Source: Bacteroidota bacterium (lineage in GTDB: Bacteria; Bacteroidota; Rhodothermia; Rhodothermales; UBA10348). Taken from it: a stretch of DNA of 64,000 bases. The notes under the pieces were generated by a model. That model ran no database searches. It was not told where the DNA came from and saw only the letters and a program-made list of their open reading frames with translations. Positions 1 through 9,666 of this stretch are shown here, one piece after another. The translations under genes were made by a program, and so were the position numbers. Location: contig JAJCYQ010000013.1 of the NCBI GenBank assembly GCA_029262835.1, forward strand, positions 16,524 through 80,523. The letters run 5' to 3'. Position 1 is the first letter of the stretch; each line of letters starts with the position of its first letter.

Positions 1-368
1 TGAATCATCGGACGTTCGTACTCCACGACGATACCCTCCAACTCGACACCAGCGCTGAGCGAGAAGTCAATATCCTGGGCGGTGTAACCCGAGGACACTT
101 CCACGCCGCTGATGACGGATGAAGAGTAACCGACGAATGAAGCCTGTACGTCATAGGTTCCTACCGGAACACCGATGATGAAGTAATTGCCATCGGCGTC
201 GGTAATCGTACCCAACTGCGTGCCTACGAGAGCGACACTGGCACCCGGCAACGGATCTCCAGTGTCTCCATCGAGCACCGTTCCTTCGATCTTACCCGTG
301 TTCTGGGCAAAAACGAGGGCCGGCGCTGCAAGCAGCATGAGTACTACCATGCCCCATTTACGTAACAT
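1..368 (-). CDS. TonB-dependent receptor / carboxypeptidase-regulatory-like domain protein, N-terminal part (continues beyond window start)
   Basis: Reverse-strand translation MLRKWGMVVLMLLAAPALVFAQNTGKIEGTVLDGDTGDPLPGASVALVGTQLGTITDADGNYFIIGVPVGTYDVQASFVGYSSS...: signal peptide plus CarboxypepD_reg-like fold; AGGAGG 6 nt before ATG. Confidence 0.8.
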   Translation of the reverse strand, partial: MLRKWGMVVLMLLAAPALVFAQNTGKIEGTVLDGDTGDPLPGASVALVGTQLGTITDADGNYFIIGVPVGTYDVQASFVGYSSSVISGVEVSSGYTAQDIDFSLSAGVELEGIVVEYERPMI

Positions 369-713
369 AAGCTACCTCCTCTTGTGATATGATGTGTGGC
401 TGATAGTCATGCACCAGGCGGTGCAATCTTTTTCGTGCCAAACGGCAATGCCCAGACGGACACTGCCGCGACGCACGAGTTTTCGGGGACAGAGACACGG
501 GTCTCCCAGTCAATCCATTTGGTGTTCAAGCTTTCCACTTCTGAAATCGCTGACATCCTCTGACACGTTCCAACAGGAACAGTCCCGGCCCATTTCATGA
601 GCGGAGACTGATTTCAGGTTTTGCTTGAAAGGTGGGGTTGGAAATGCTGTAGCAGATGCCCAAATGCGTGATTGTGATTGGTTGAACAGGTCGCTGTCTT
701 CGTTCTGGTAGGG

Positions 714-742
714 AATATAGAGGGCTTTGAACCCTTTGTCAA
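714..742 (-). promoter_or_regulatory. Candidate sigma70-like promoter TTGACA-17-TATATT
   Basis: Minus strand reads TTGACA AAGGGTTCAAAGCCCTC TATATT (exact 17-nt spacer) in a non-coding, lower-GC stretch upstream of the TonB-receptor-like gene. Confidence 0.45.
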
Positions 743-817
743 GGCAATATGAACAGGGTATTTCGTTTTGCATGCACGAAATCGTCCCCACCCCGCTCGG
801 TCAGCACGAGGTATGCC

Positions 818-1429
818 TTATAATATATGCGGTCGGACGTGAACCTCAACCCAGTCCCACATGTCGCTCCGCCCGCGGCCATCCTCCGAGCTCGTGAGCA
901 CGATCGGGAGCTCCATGCCCAGGCCCTCCACGTATTTCCTGGTGCGATGCACCGCATGCTGCCGCCCGTTACCCGACAGCTTGTCCGCTTTGGTGAGCGC
1001 TACGACATGCGCTGCTGGACTCTCTTTCATGAGCAGCAGCATATCGCGATCGAGCGCGGTGGGCGCGTGCCGGGAATCAATGAGTTGGAAAACGAGACGC
1101 AGCTCGGCGCGTTCGGTCACGTAGCGCCCTATGGTCCGGCGCCAGGCGTCGCGCTCGGTACGGGAGAATTTGGCGTACCCAAAACCGGGCAGATCGACGA
1201 CATGATATGCCCCATCTACCAGGTAGAAGTTGATTTCCCGGGTTTTACCCGGCGAGCCGGATACACGGGCCACACTGCGCCTGCCCAGAAAGCAGTTGAT
1301 GAGCGAACTCTTGCCCACGTTGGAACGCCCCACGAACGCCACTTCGGGCACGCCGCCAACCGGCATGTGCGCGAACCGCGTAGCTCCTTTGACAAATTCA
1401 ACGTTTGGCGTGGGGGCGCGGGACTCCAA
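818..1429 (-). CDS. engB: Ribosome biogenesis GTP-binding protein EngB/YsxC
   Basis: GRSNVGKSSLIN G1 motif, PGKTREINFY, DLPGFGYAK, TKADKL. Confidence 0.93.
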   Translation of the reverse strand: MESRAPTPNVEFVKGATRFAHMPVGGVPEVAFVGRSNVGKSSLINCFLGRRSVARVSGSPGKTREINFYLVDGAYHVVDLPGFGYAKFSRTERDAWRRTIGRYVTERAELRLVFQLIDSRHAPTALDRDMLLLMKESPAAHVVALTKADKLSGNGRQHAVHRTRKYVEGLGMELPIVLTSSEDGRGRSDMWDWVEVHVRPHIL

Positions 1430-1431
1430 GA

Positions 1432-2298
1432 CTACAACGTCTGCTTCACCGTCTCCCCGATCGCGGCCGGGTTGAGTACGATGGTCGCGCCCGCTTCTTC
1501 CAGTGCGGCGAATTTATCCTCGGCGGTTCCCTTGCCTCCGGAAATAATGGCGCCTGCGTGGCCCATGCGGCGCCCGGGAGGAGCCGTCCGGCCAGCAATG
1601 AACCCGAAGACCGGCTTCGTCATGTGATCTTTGATGAATTCAGCCGCCTCTTCCTCGGCCGTCCCGCCAATTTCACCGATCATCACGACCGCGTCCGTCG
1701 CGTCGTCCTCCTGGAAAAGTCGAAGGATGTCCACGAACCGGGAGCCGATCACCGGATCTCCCCCAATACCGACGGCCGTGGACTGACCCAGTCCCTGACG
1801 CGTGAGCTGATCGACCGCTTCATACGTCAACGTGCCCGATCGCGACACGACGCCCACGCGGCCTGGACTGAAAATCATGGCGGGCATGATGCCCACCTTG
1901 GCCTCACCCGGCGTAAGCAGGCCCGGACAGTTCGGTCCAACAAGATGCGCACCCACCTTCTTCACATAATGGTAGACCGGAACCATGTCCCGCGGCGGAA
2001 TGCCTTCTGTAATGCATACGATCACCTTGATGCCGGCTTCAGCCGCCTCCAGAATGGCATCCGCCGCAAACGGCGGCGGCACGAAGATGACAGATGTATT
2101 GGCACCCTCGTGCTTCACGGCATCGGCCACGGTGTCGAATACCGGACGGTCCAGGTGGCGCTGCCCGCCTTTGCCGGGCGTCACACCCGCAACAAGGGGG
2201 GTGCCGTACTCAATCATCTGCTCAGCGTGGAAAGAACCTTCTTTGCCGGTGAACCCCTGCACAACCAGGCGGGTCGAACGGTCTACGAGAATACTCAT
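1432..2298 (-). CDS. sucD: Succinyl-CoA ligase (ADP-forming) subunit alpha
   Basis: [33 protein letters not shown]..., [20 protein letters not shown]. Confidence 0.95.
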   Translation of the reverse strand: MSILVDRSTRLVVQGFTGKEGSFHAEQMIEYGTPLVAGVTPGKGGQRHLDRPVFDTVADAVKHEGANTSVIFVPPPFAADAILEAAEAGIKVIVCITEGIPPRDMVPVYHYVKKVGAHLVGPNCPGLLTPGEAKVGIMPAMIFSPGRVGVVSRSGTLTYEAVDQLTRQGLGQSTAVGIGGDPVIGSRFVDILRLFQEDDATDAVVMIGEIGGTAEEEAAEFIKDHMTKPVFGFIAGRTAPPGRRMGHAGAIISGGKGTAEDKFAALEEAGATIVLNPAAIGETVKQTL

Positions 2299-2355
2299 GT
2301 CAGAATAAAAAATGTTTGGATGGATGCGCCCGGGACGCGTCAGTGCTGGGATGCG

Positions 2356-2628
2356 TCAGTGCTGGGACGGGGATTCCTGCCGGGTCGGTGATTCCTGCTG
2401 GGAACTACCCGGTTCGCGCGGCGCCGAGTGGGGCGCCTGCCGGGGCGGATCGATCCTGTTGGAAGAATCGTCGACATTGAACTCGTTGGATATTTCCCGC
2501 GTGGCGGATTTGAATTCCTTGATACCCTTTCCCAGCCCGCGTGCTATTTCCGGAATGCGCTTGGCGCCGAAAATGAGGAGGATGGCGAGGAATATCAGGA
2601 CCAGTTCGAAGGGGCCCAGGCTTCCCAT
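2356..2628 (-). CDS. tatA: Sec-independent translocase TatA family protein
   Basis: MGSLGPFELVLIFLAILLIFGAKRIPEIARGLGKGIKEFK, typical TatA N-terminus. Confidence 0.9.
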   Translation of the reverse strand: MGSLGPFELVLIFLAILLIFGAKRIPEIARGLGKGIKEFKSATREISNEFNVDDSSNRIDPPRQAPHSAPREPGSSQQESPTRQESPSQH

Positions 2629-2714
2629 GACGATGTCCGATTGTGGTGTGAATGGTTACCGGCAGAGAACCACACGCGGCGACGGCTGTTCCACGAAGGT
2701 AAAAAGTGTATTCC

Positions 2715-3758
2715 ATGACCCTCGATTCCATCCGCTCCTGGCCCAAGGCCGAGCTCCATTCCCATCTTGACGGAGCCATGCGGCTCGAAACCATGCTGGA
2801 TCTGGCGCAAAGCCAGGGGAAAATGTCCCTGCTGCCCGCCGACTCCGTGGATGGACTGCGCGAGGTGCTGCTCGGCGTGGACACGTCGGAGAGCCTCGCC
2901 GAATACCTGGCCTGGTTCAGGTACACCATCGGTCTCATGCAGGATGCGGAGTCCCTGCGGCGCGTGTCCTATGAAATGGCCGAAGATTTTGCGCGCGAAA
3001 ATGTGCGCTACCTGGAAGTCCGGTTCGGGCCCGTGCTGCATACGGAGGAGGGACTGACACTTGAAAATGTGCTCGATGCCGTTCTCGACGGACTCCGCGC
3101 GGCCGAAAGCGACTTTGGCATCCGGACGGGCGTCATCGTATGCGCGCTCCGCGACCGGTACATGGAGGCGTCCGTTCGGCAGGCCCAGGCGGCTGTGTCC
3201 TATGTCCACCGGGGCGTCGTCGGGTTCGACCTCGCCGGAGGCGAGGCGGGGAATCCGGCAAAGCAGCATCTCGAAGCCTTCTATATTGCCCGCAACCATC
3301 TGCTCGGCTTGACCGTCCACGCGGGCGAGTCCTGGGGCCCGGAATCCATTCGGCAGGCACTTTTCTACTGCGGCGCACACCGGATTGGTCATGGCATAAC
3401 CATGGTCCAGGACCCGGAGCTGCTGGAGTATGCCGCGCTGCACCGCATCCCCCTGGAAATCTGCCCGACGAGCAATGTCCAGACGCACGTTGTGCCGTCC
3501 TACGAAGCGCATCCACTCGCGACGCTCATGCGCGCGGGCGTGCCCGTCTCCATCAATACGGACAGTAGACTCTTCAGCCACACGTCGACGTCCGAGGAGC
3601 TTCACCTGGCCCACACGCGGTGCGGTTTGACCGAAACAGAGACGAAAGAGGTCGCCCTCGCGGCATTCGGACATGCGTTCCTCCGGCACGATGAGCGCGA
3701 AGAGCTTGAGGCATCTGCCCGGCGGGACCTGGACGTACTGGAGGGCGCCAGCGCGTGA
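2715..3758 (+). CDS. add: Adenosine deaminase
   Basis: KAELHSHLDGAMRLET, VHAGESWGPESI, HRIGHG, SINTDSRLF. Confidence 0.9.
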   Translation: MTLDSIRSWPKAELHSHLDGAMRLETMLDLAQSQGKMSLLPADSVDGLREVLLGVDTSESLAEYLAWFRYTIGLMQDAESLRRVSYEMAEDFARENVRYLEVRFGPVLHTEEGLTLENVLDAVLDGLRAAESDFGIRTGVIVCALRDRYMEASVRQAQAAVSYVHRGVVGFDLAGGEAGNPAKQHLEAFYIARNHLLGLTVHAGESWGPESIRQALFYCGAHRIGHGITMVQDPELLEYAALHRIPLEICPTSNVQTHVVPSYEAHPLATLMRAGVPVSINTDSRLFSHTSTSEELHLAHTRCGLTETETKEVALAAFGHAFLRHDEREELEASARRDLDVLEGASA

Positions 3759-5065
3759 ACGCCGACAACCCCATGACTACGAGGAGCAAGACCGCCGACA
3801 TCATCGTCGAACGCGCTACGAGCCTCGCCGGAACCATCGTTCCTCCGGCGGACAAATCCATTGCCCACCGCGCGGCCATGCTCTCGGCGCTGGCACCAGG
3901 CACGTCGCGCATTGTGAACTGGCCCCGGTCGGCCGACCCGGCGTCCACGCTGGCCTGCCTCAAGCAGCTCGGCGTGCGAACGGGCGAAGAGGACGGGGTG
4001 CTTCTCGTTCACGGGGGAGAACTGCATGCGCCCGCCCTGCCGCTCGACTGCGGGAATTCCGGGACCACCATGCGCCTTCTCTCGGGCATTCTCGCGGGCC
4101 AGGACTTCGAGGCGACACTCATTGGCGATGCCTCGCTCACGCCGCGCCCCATGAAACGGATCATGGACCCACTCGGCGAGATGGGAGCCCGGATTACGAG
4201 CACGGAAGGACACGCGCCGCTCCGGGTCGCTGGTAACCCGGCGCTCACCGGGATCACGTACCGACTGCCGGTCGCCAGCGCCCAGGTCAAATCGGCCATC
4301 CTGCTGGCCGGCCTCTTCGCCAGCGGGCACACGACCGTCATTGAAACCACGCCGTCGAGGGATCATACCGAGCGCATGCTTGGACTCCCGACACTCGAGG
4401 TCGGCGGAGAACGTCACATTTCGTCGTCCGCAGCCGACCGCCCAAAACCGGGCATCTGGTCCATTCCTGGAGATTTTTCGGCGGCCGCTTTCTTCCTGGT
4501 AGCCGCATCCATTGTTCCGGACTCCTCCCTGCGGCTGACCGGCGTTGGGCTGAACCCGTCCCGGACAGCGCTACTCGACATGCTCCGCGCCATGGGCGCT
4601 GCCATCGAAATCCGCAACGAGCGCACTGTCGGAGGAGAGACGCTGGCCGACCTCACGGTCACCAGCCAGAGCCTCTCGAGCATCCAGGTTTCGGGCGGCG
4701 TCGTGGCCAACGCGATCGACGAACTGCCCATTCTGTGCGTAGCCTGCGCGGCGGCAGCGGGCACGTCTGAAATCCGTGGCGCGAACGAGCTGCGGCACAA
4801 GGAGACCGACCGGATCGCCGCCATGACACGTGGACTGCGCGCGCTCGGCGCCGACATCTCAGAGCACGAGGACGGATGGACCATCCGCGGCGGCGCGCCG
4901 CTCACGGGCGGGCACGTGGACAGCTGCCACGACCACCGCATTGCCATGGCGCTCGGCGTGGCCGCGCTCACGGCCTCCGAGCCGGTCCACATTCACGGGG
5001 CGGATATCGCGGCCGTCTCCTATCCCGGATTCTGGGACGAACTGGCTCGCGTGGCGGGACGCTGA
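3755..5065 (+). CDS. aroA: 3-phosphoshikimate 1-carboxyvinyltransferase (EPSP synthase)
   Basis: PPADKSIAHRAAMLSALA, DCGNSGTTMRLLSGIL, RPMKRIMDPLGEMGA, HKETDRIAAM, DHRIAMALG. Confidence 0.95.
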   Translation: MNADNPMTTRSKTADIIVERATSLAGTIVPPADKSIAHRAAMLSALAPGTSRIVNWPRSADPASTLACLKQLGVRTGEEDGVLLVHGGELHAPALPLDCGNSGTTMRLLSGILAGQDFEATLIGDASLTPRPMKRIMDPLGEMGARITSTEGHAPLRVAGNPALTGITYRLPVASAQVKSAILLAGLFASGHTTVIETTPSRDHTERMLGLPTLEVGGERHISSSAADRPKPGIWSIPGDFSAAAFFLVAASIVPDSSLRLTGVGLNPSRTALLDMLRAMGAAIEIRNERTVGGETLADLTVTSQSLSSIQVSGGVVANAIDELPILCVACAAAAGTSEIRGANELRHKETDRIAAMTRGLRALGADISEHEDGWTIRGGAPLTGGHVDSCHDHRIAMALGVAALTASEPVHIHGADIAAVSYPGFWDELARVAGR

Positions 5066-5122
5066 CCGGAGCGCTCGCGTGGCGTGACGCTGAACGAGCC
5101 CCGGGCGCGTCAACACGCCCAC

Positions 5123-5455
5123 TCAGGCCGGTACCCAGAGGTGCTGGCGGAGGTCGACGCATCCATCATCATTGAACGCAACGCCTTCCGAGCGCAGGCG
5201 CTCTTCCATGACGAAGGGGCCCTCGAAGGCGTGCCGGCCCGTAAGCGCGCCGTTGCGGTTCACGACGCGGTGACACGGCAGGCCTGTGCCGGCGGCCTGG
5301 TTCATGGCCCACCCGACCGTTCGGGCGGAGCGCTTAGCGCCCAGGTACGCCGCAATGTGCCCGTAGGTGGTGACCCGTCCCGCAGGAATCCGGGCCACCA
5401 CCTCGTACACACGGTCGAAAAAATCATCTGCCGCCGCCATCGCAGTGCGGGTCAT
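5123..5455 (-). CDS. MGMT-family (alkyltransferase-like) protein
   Basis: FFDRVYEVVARIPAGRVTTYGHIAAYLG ... GLPCHRVVNRNGALTG. PCHRV motif retained. Confidence 0.85.
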   Translation of the reverse strand: MTRTAMAAADDFFDRVYEVVARIPAGRVTTYGHIAAYLGAKRSARTVGWAMNQAAGTGLPCHRVVNRNGALTGRHAFEGPFVMEERLRSEGVAFNDDGCVDLRQHLWVPA

Positions 5456-5473
5456 GTCATGATGTGCGGGTCG

Positions 5474-6307
5474 CTACTGGTTGCCCAGAATAATCGGCAG
5501 TCCGTCTGATCCGCCAATCACAACCACTTTCGCATTTGGCGAATTGGCCAGCTGCTGCGTCGCCTCGACGCCCTTGAACTTCAGGAAGCGGTCCGAGAGG
5601 CTTTCGGTGATAATACGCTGATATTCGGCCTGCCCCGTCGCCTCAATTTCCTTGCGCTGCGCTTCGAGGCGCTCCTTTTCGAGCGTGAACTGGTAGCGTT
5701 CGGCCTCCTGCTCTTCCTTCAGCTTGTTTTCGATGGCACCCCGGATCTGGTCGGGAAGCGAAATATCACGGATCAGAACAGCCTCGAGCGCCACCGATTC
5801 GCCCGCCACAGCATCGCGGACGCGCTCGAAGATTTCCTGCTGCAGTTCCTGCCGGCGCGTGGAATAGAGCTCTTCCGGCGTGAACTGGCCGACCACTTCA
5901 CGCACTGCCGAGCGGAGTTCGGGCTGTACGAGCTTGCGGTAGTAGTCCGTGCCGTAGGTCACATGCAGGTCAGGCAGTTCCTCGGCGTTCGGGCGCCAGC
6001 GAACCGATGCATCCATTCCGATCGAGAGCCCGTTCGAGGACAGCGCGTTGATATCTTCAAGCTGTTCCTGCATGCGCACGTCATACCGGATCAGATTCAC
6101 CCAGGGCGCATGGATCTGCAGGCCCTCGCCGTATATTTTTCCAAGATCCGTACCGCCGAATACGCTGTATTTGACGGCGCCCTCGCCAGATCCGATGGTC
6201 GTCGTCATGCACCCGCCGGCAAGCGTAATAACCATCAGGATTACAAAAGCAAAAATTCCGAGCCGGGCCGCGGCCCGGGAAACATTGGGGTATTGATTGG
6301 CAGCCAT
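5474..6307 (-). CDS. Prohibitin/SPFH-domain protein with N-terminal membrane/lipobox-like segment
   Basis: MAANQYPNVSRAAARLGIFAFVILMVITLAGGC..., SPFH fold and coiled coil; the longer ORF (to 6973) is 5' extension overlapping murB. Confidence 0.85.
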   Translation of the reverse strand: MAANQYPNVSRAAARLGIFAFVILMVITLAGGCMTTTIGSGEGAVKYSVFGGTDLGKIYGEGLQIHAPWVNLIRYDVRMQEQLEDINALSSNGLSIGMDASVRWRPNAEELPDLHVTYGTDYYRKLVQPELRSAVREVVGQFTPEELYSTRRQELQQEIFERVRDAVAGESVALEAVLIRDISLPDQIRGAIENKLKEEQEAERYQFTLEKERLEAQRKEIEATGQAEYQRIITESLSDRFLKFKGVEATQQLANSPNAKVVVIGGSDGLPIILGNQ

Positions 6308-6425
6308 TTCTTCGTAGTGGGTTTGTGTCGAGAGACTCTCGACCTGTGAAGTATATTCCCCTCTACGATACATCCCGCCAACTGTTGCCGTGCCTACGCG
6401 CGGCCCCCTCCCAGCGCTCTGCTTC

Positions 6426-7388
6426 ATGCCGACTTCCCTGAACATGGTCCACCGGACGCTCGAGGCCAGCCTGGGTCCGGGCAGAATCCGGGTCGATGCG
6501 CCGCTCGCGCCGCATACCACGTTCCAAATTGGTGGTCCGGCCCGGCTGATGGTTGAGCCGACGACGACGCGTGAACTCGTGTCGGCGCTCCGCATTGTGC
6601 GTGAAGAGGGCGCACGGCATTTCCTGCTCGGACTCGGCGCGAATATTCTGGTTGGAGACGGCGGGTTTGACGGCGTTGTGATCCGCAACACCGTGCGCGA
6701 TTTCGAGATGGACGACGCGGGCATGCTCCGCGCGGCGGGTGGCGCCATCGTGTGGCCCGATATCATAGAGCACACGACGCGCGCCGGCTGGTCGGGGTTT
6801 GAGCACTTCGCCGGCATTCCATCGACCATCGGAGGCGCCCTCTGGCAGAACCTGCATTTCCTCTCCCCCGCCCCGGCGCGGGAGCGGACCATGTTCCTGG
6901 ACGAAATCGTGGTTTCCGCCCGGCTTCTCGGCGCTGACGGCGTCGTCCGGGAAGTGGGCCGCGAGTGGTTCAACTTTGGATATGACTATTCCACGCTCCA
7001 TGATACAGACGACATCGTGCTGGAAGCGTGGTTTCAGTTGACCGCAGCCGAGCCCGGCGTCGTACAGCGTATTATTACCGAGAATCTCGCCTGGCGCGCC
7101 GAGCGTCACCCCCCGCTTGGCTCAGAGCCCAGCGCAGGTAGCATTTTCCAGAAAATAGACGGCATTGGTGCTGGCCGCCTGATTGACCAGTGTGGGCTCA
7201 AGGGCACGCGAATTGGCGGCGCTGAGATCACGCACCGCCACGCCAATATCATGATCAATCGGGGGGATGCCTCGGCCCGCGACGTGCGCCAACTGATTGC
7301 GCTCGTGCAGGAGCGCGTTGCTGGCGATACGGGGCACCATCTCGTACCCGAAATCATGTTCGTGGGCGAATTCGGCGACCTCTCATGA
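6426..7388 (+). CDS. murB: UDP-N-acetylmuramate dehydrogenase
   Basis: NTTFQIGGPARLMVE-like, GLGANILVGDGGFDGVVIR, GFEHFAGIPSTIGGALWQN, AGSIFQKID. Confidence 0.92.
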   Translation: MPTSLNMVHRTLEASLGPGRIRVDAPLAPHTTFQIGGPARLMVEPTTTRELVSALRIVREEGARHFLLGLGANILVGDGGFDGVVIRNTVRDFEMDDAGMLRAAGGAIVWPDIIEHTTRAGWSGFEHFAGIPSTIGGALWQNLHFLSPAPARERTMFLDEIVVSARLLGADGVVREVGREWFNFGYDYSTLHDTDDIVLEAWFQLTAAEPGVVQRIITENLAWRAERHPPLGSEPSAGSIFQKIDGIGAGRLIDQCGLKGTRIGGAEITHRHANIMINRGDASARDVRQLIALVQERVAGDTGHHLVPEIMFVGEFGDLS

Positions 7389-8089
7389 CGACGCGTGCGC
7401 ACAGATCGTCGGCCGTGGCTGACTGGCTGCACGGAGCGCGGGCCGTGCTCATGAAGGAGCTGCGCCTCGAGTGGCGCAGCCGCCACGCCATCAACCTGCT
7501 CCTCATGTTTGTGCTGAGTTCGCTGCTGCTCGTCGTGTTTGCCCTCGGCTCGGATCCCGCAGAACCACCGCTGCAGGCCGCACTCCTGTGGATTGTGATT
7601 GTTTTTTCGGCGGCCGTAGGACTCGGGCGCTCGTTCCTGGCAGAAGAAGAGCAGGGCACGATGCTGCTGCTGCAGGTGAACGTACCAGGCAGCCAGGTGC
7701 TGGCCGGAAAACTGGCGTTCAATGTGCTCCTTATTGCGAGTGTAATCGGAGTCTCGGTCCTCGCGTTCATGGGGCTTTTGGGCATGCAGGTGCATCATGG
7801 GGGCCTGCTCGTGGCCACGCTCGGACTTGGCACGCTCGGACTCGCGGGCGCGACGACGCTTCTCGGCGCGCTGATTGCCAAGGCATCGGCCCGCGGTCCG
7901 CTCCTTCCCGTGCTCCTTTTTCCCATGCTCTCTCCCCTCTTCCTGTCGGCGGTCCGTGCCACGCGAGCTGCCCTCGGCGAAGGCGCCACATGGGCGGGAT
8001 CGGCTTCCGAACTGACCGCCCTCGTCGGATTTGCCGGCGCCGTGAACACAGCCGCGTTTCTGTTGTTCGAGTACGTCTGGACCGACTGA
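7385..8089 (+). CDS. ccmB: Heme exporter protein CcmB
   Basis: ELRLEWRSRHAINLLLMFVLSSLLLVVFAL, CcmB-type permease; 4-bp overlap with murB. Confidence 0.85.
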   Translation: MTTRAHRSSAVADWLHGARAVLMKELRLEWRSRHAINLLLMFVLSSLLLVVFALGSDPAEPPLQAALLWIVIVFSAAVGLGRSFLAEEEQGTMLLLQVNVPGSQVLAGKLAFNVLLIASVIGVSVLAFMGLLGMQVHHGGLLVATLGLGTLGLAGATTLLGALIAKASARGPLLPVLLFPMLSPLFLSAVRATRAALGEGATWAGSASELTALVGFAGAVNTAAFLLFEYVWTD

Positions 8090-8144
8090 CACGAGCCGAC
8101 GAACACCAGCCGCTTGCGCCATCACACTTCGCTACCCACCCCAC

Positions 8145-8831
8145 ATGAACCGCCGCTACACCATAATCCGGAACGTGGTTTTTGCCTGGATGACGCTCAT
8201 GATCCTGGCGGCCTTCCTGCTCAATATTCCGCGGATAAACATCCTCGAGCACACGGCCCGAAACCTCTATTTCCACGTGCCCATGTGGTTTACCATGATG
8301 GCGGCCGTCCTGGTATCGGCGTGGCACTCGGTGCGGCACCTTCAGACCGGTAGCGTCGAAAGCGACATCCGCGCGCTGCAGTCGGCCCGCGTGGCGACGC
8401 TTTTTGGCCTCCTGGGACTGGCAACGGGTATTCTGTGGTCCAAATTCACCTGGTATGTGGGTACGGACGTGTGGTGGAACTTCGACCCCCGTCAGACCAT
8501 GGCGGCCGTACAACTGCTCATTTACGGCGCCTACTTCGTACTTCGATCCTCGTTCGACGAACCCGTACGGCGCGGCCGGATTGCCGCCGTCTACAACCTG
8601 TTCGCCATGGTTACCGTGCCGTTCCTGCTCTATATCCTGCCCCGGCAACAGGCCAGCCTGCATCCGGGCGCCGACGGCAATCCGGCCTTTGACGAAATCA
8701 CGCACCCCGTCATGCGGTTTGTCTTCTATCCGGCCGTTGTCGGATTCATTGGCCTCTTCTGGGTGCTGTACACGCAGCGCGTCCGCATGGCGCGTATCCA
8801 AAACCGGCTGACCGCCAATCCAGAGCTGTGA
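8145..8831 (+). CDS. ccmC: Cytochrome c biogenesis CcmC/CcsA-family permease
   Basis: Multi-TM, YFHVPMWFTMM, TWYVGTDVWWNFDPRQTMAAVQ (tryptophan-rich signature). Confidence 0.87.
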   Translation: MNRRYTIIRNVVFAWMTLMILAAFLLNIPRINILEHTARNLYFHVPMWFTMMAAVLVSAWHSVRHLQTGSVESDIRALQSARVATLFGLLGLATGILWSKFTWYVGTDVWWNFDPRQTMAAVQLLIYGAYFVLRSSFDEPVRRGRIAAVYNLFAMVTVPFLLYILPRQQASLHPGADGNPAFDEITHPVMRFVFYPAVVGFIGLFWVLYTQRVRMARIQNRLTANPEL

Positions 8832-8833
8832 CC

Positions 8834-9220
8834 ATGATGTATGCTACACGATTTCCCGTTTCCTTCATCCTGGCGCTTGTGCTCTCGGCGGCGTTGGGGA
8901 CGCCAACTGCCCGTGCGCAGGCCATCGACACGGCTGCCGCGGCGTACACCGAAGGTACTCTGAGCGCCCAGGACAGCCAGGCCAGCCCAGACCCAAAGGA
9001 AGGCATTGCGACGGGTTTTGACAGCATCTGGACGGGATCGAACATTCCTACGCAGCCACCTTCGGGCCTGGAGCGGGTCATGCTGAGCGATGACAAGATC
9101 CTCGTCGTACTCGGCGTCGTGCTCATCATATGGTTCGGCATCATGGCGCTGATTCTGCGAAACGACCGGCGCATTGGGCAGTTGGAAACGGAACTTGAGA
9201 ACCACCGCTCGGACTTCTGA
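8834..9220 (+). CDS. CcmD-like small membrane protein
   Basis: Signal-like N-terminus, single C-terminal TM KILVVLGVVLIIWFGIMALILRNDRRIGQLE, between ccmC and ccmE. Confidence 0.6.
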   Translation: MMYATRFPVSFILALVLSAALGTPTARAQAIDTAAAAYTEGTLSAQDSQASPDPKEGIATGFDSIWTGSNIPTQPPSGLERVMLSDDKILVVLGVVLIIWFGIMALILRNDRRIGQLETELENHRSDF

Positions 9221-9223
9221 ACC

Positions 9224-9616
9224 ATGAACAAGAAAAAAATCTTCGGCTTCGTCCTCATCATCGGCTTTTCATCGCTGCTGCTTCTGAATTTCGGCAGCCA
9301 GGTCGGTGGGTATATGAACTTCGAGCAGGCCGAATCGGCCGGTGCCTCGGCCCACGTGGTGGGCATGTGGGTGGAGCCTGAAACGTTCCGCTACAATGCG
9401 GCCGACAACATCTTTTCGTTTCGCATGAAGGACGATGCCGGCAACGTCCGGACCGTCCATTACGCCAACCCCAAGCCCGCCAACTTTGAGGATGCCGAAC
9501 AGGTCGTAATCGAAGGCAAGCCGGGCACTGATGGCGTCTTCGTAGCCGACAACATCATCGTGAAGTGCCCCTCGAAGTACAACGACCAGCGCTCACTGCA
9601 GCAGGCGCAGAGCTGA
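9224..9616 (+). CDS. ccmE: Cytochrome c maturation protein CcmE, CxxxY variant
   Basis: MNKKKIFGFVLIIGFSSLLLLNFG..., C-terminal VADNIIVKCPSKYND. Confidence 0.87.
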   Translation: MNKKKIFGFVLIIGFSSLLLLNFGSQVGGYMNFEQAESAGASAHVVGMWVEPETFRYNAADNIFSFRMKDDAGNVRTVHYANPKPANFEDAEQVVIEGKPGTDGVFVADNIIVKCPSKYNDQRSLQQAQS

Positions 9617-9646
9617 TATATCTATGATATATTAATGATATATCAG
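9613..9646. repeat. Three GATATAT repeats at 11-bp period forming a 10-bp inverted repeat
   Basis: CTGATATATC tatgatatattaat GATATATCAG; GATATAT at 9615, 9626, 9637. Confidence 0.7.
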
Positions 9647-9666
9647 GCGCCAGGCACCGCGCCATA

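Noticed and set aside
510-791. 93-aa ORF on - strand
   Set aside because: Overlaps the predicted promoter/leader region and has no family features.
5474-6973. Extended 499-aa version of the prohibitin ORF
   Set aside because: N-terminal 220 residues are antisense to murB; hydrophobic N-terminus at 6307 is a better start.
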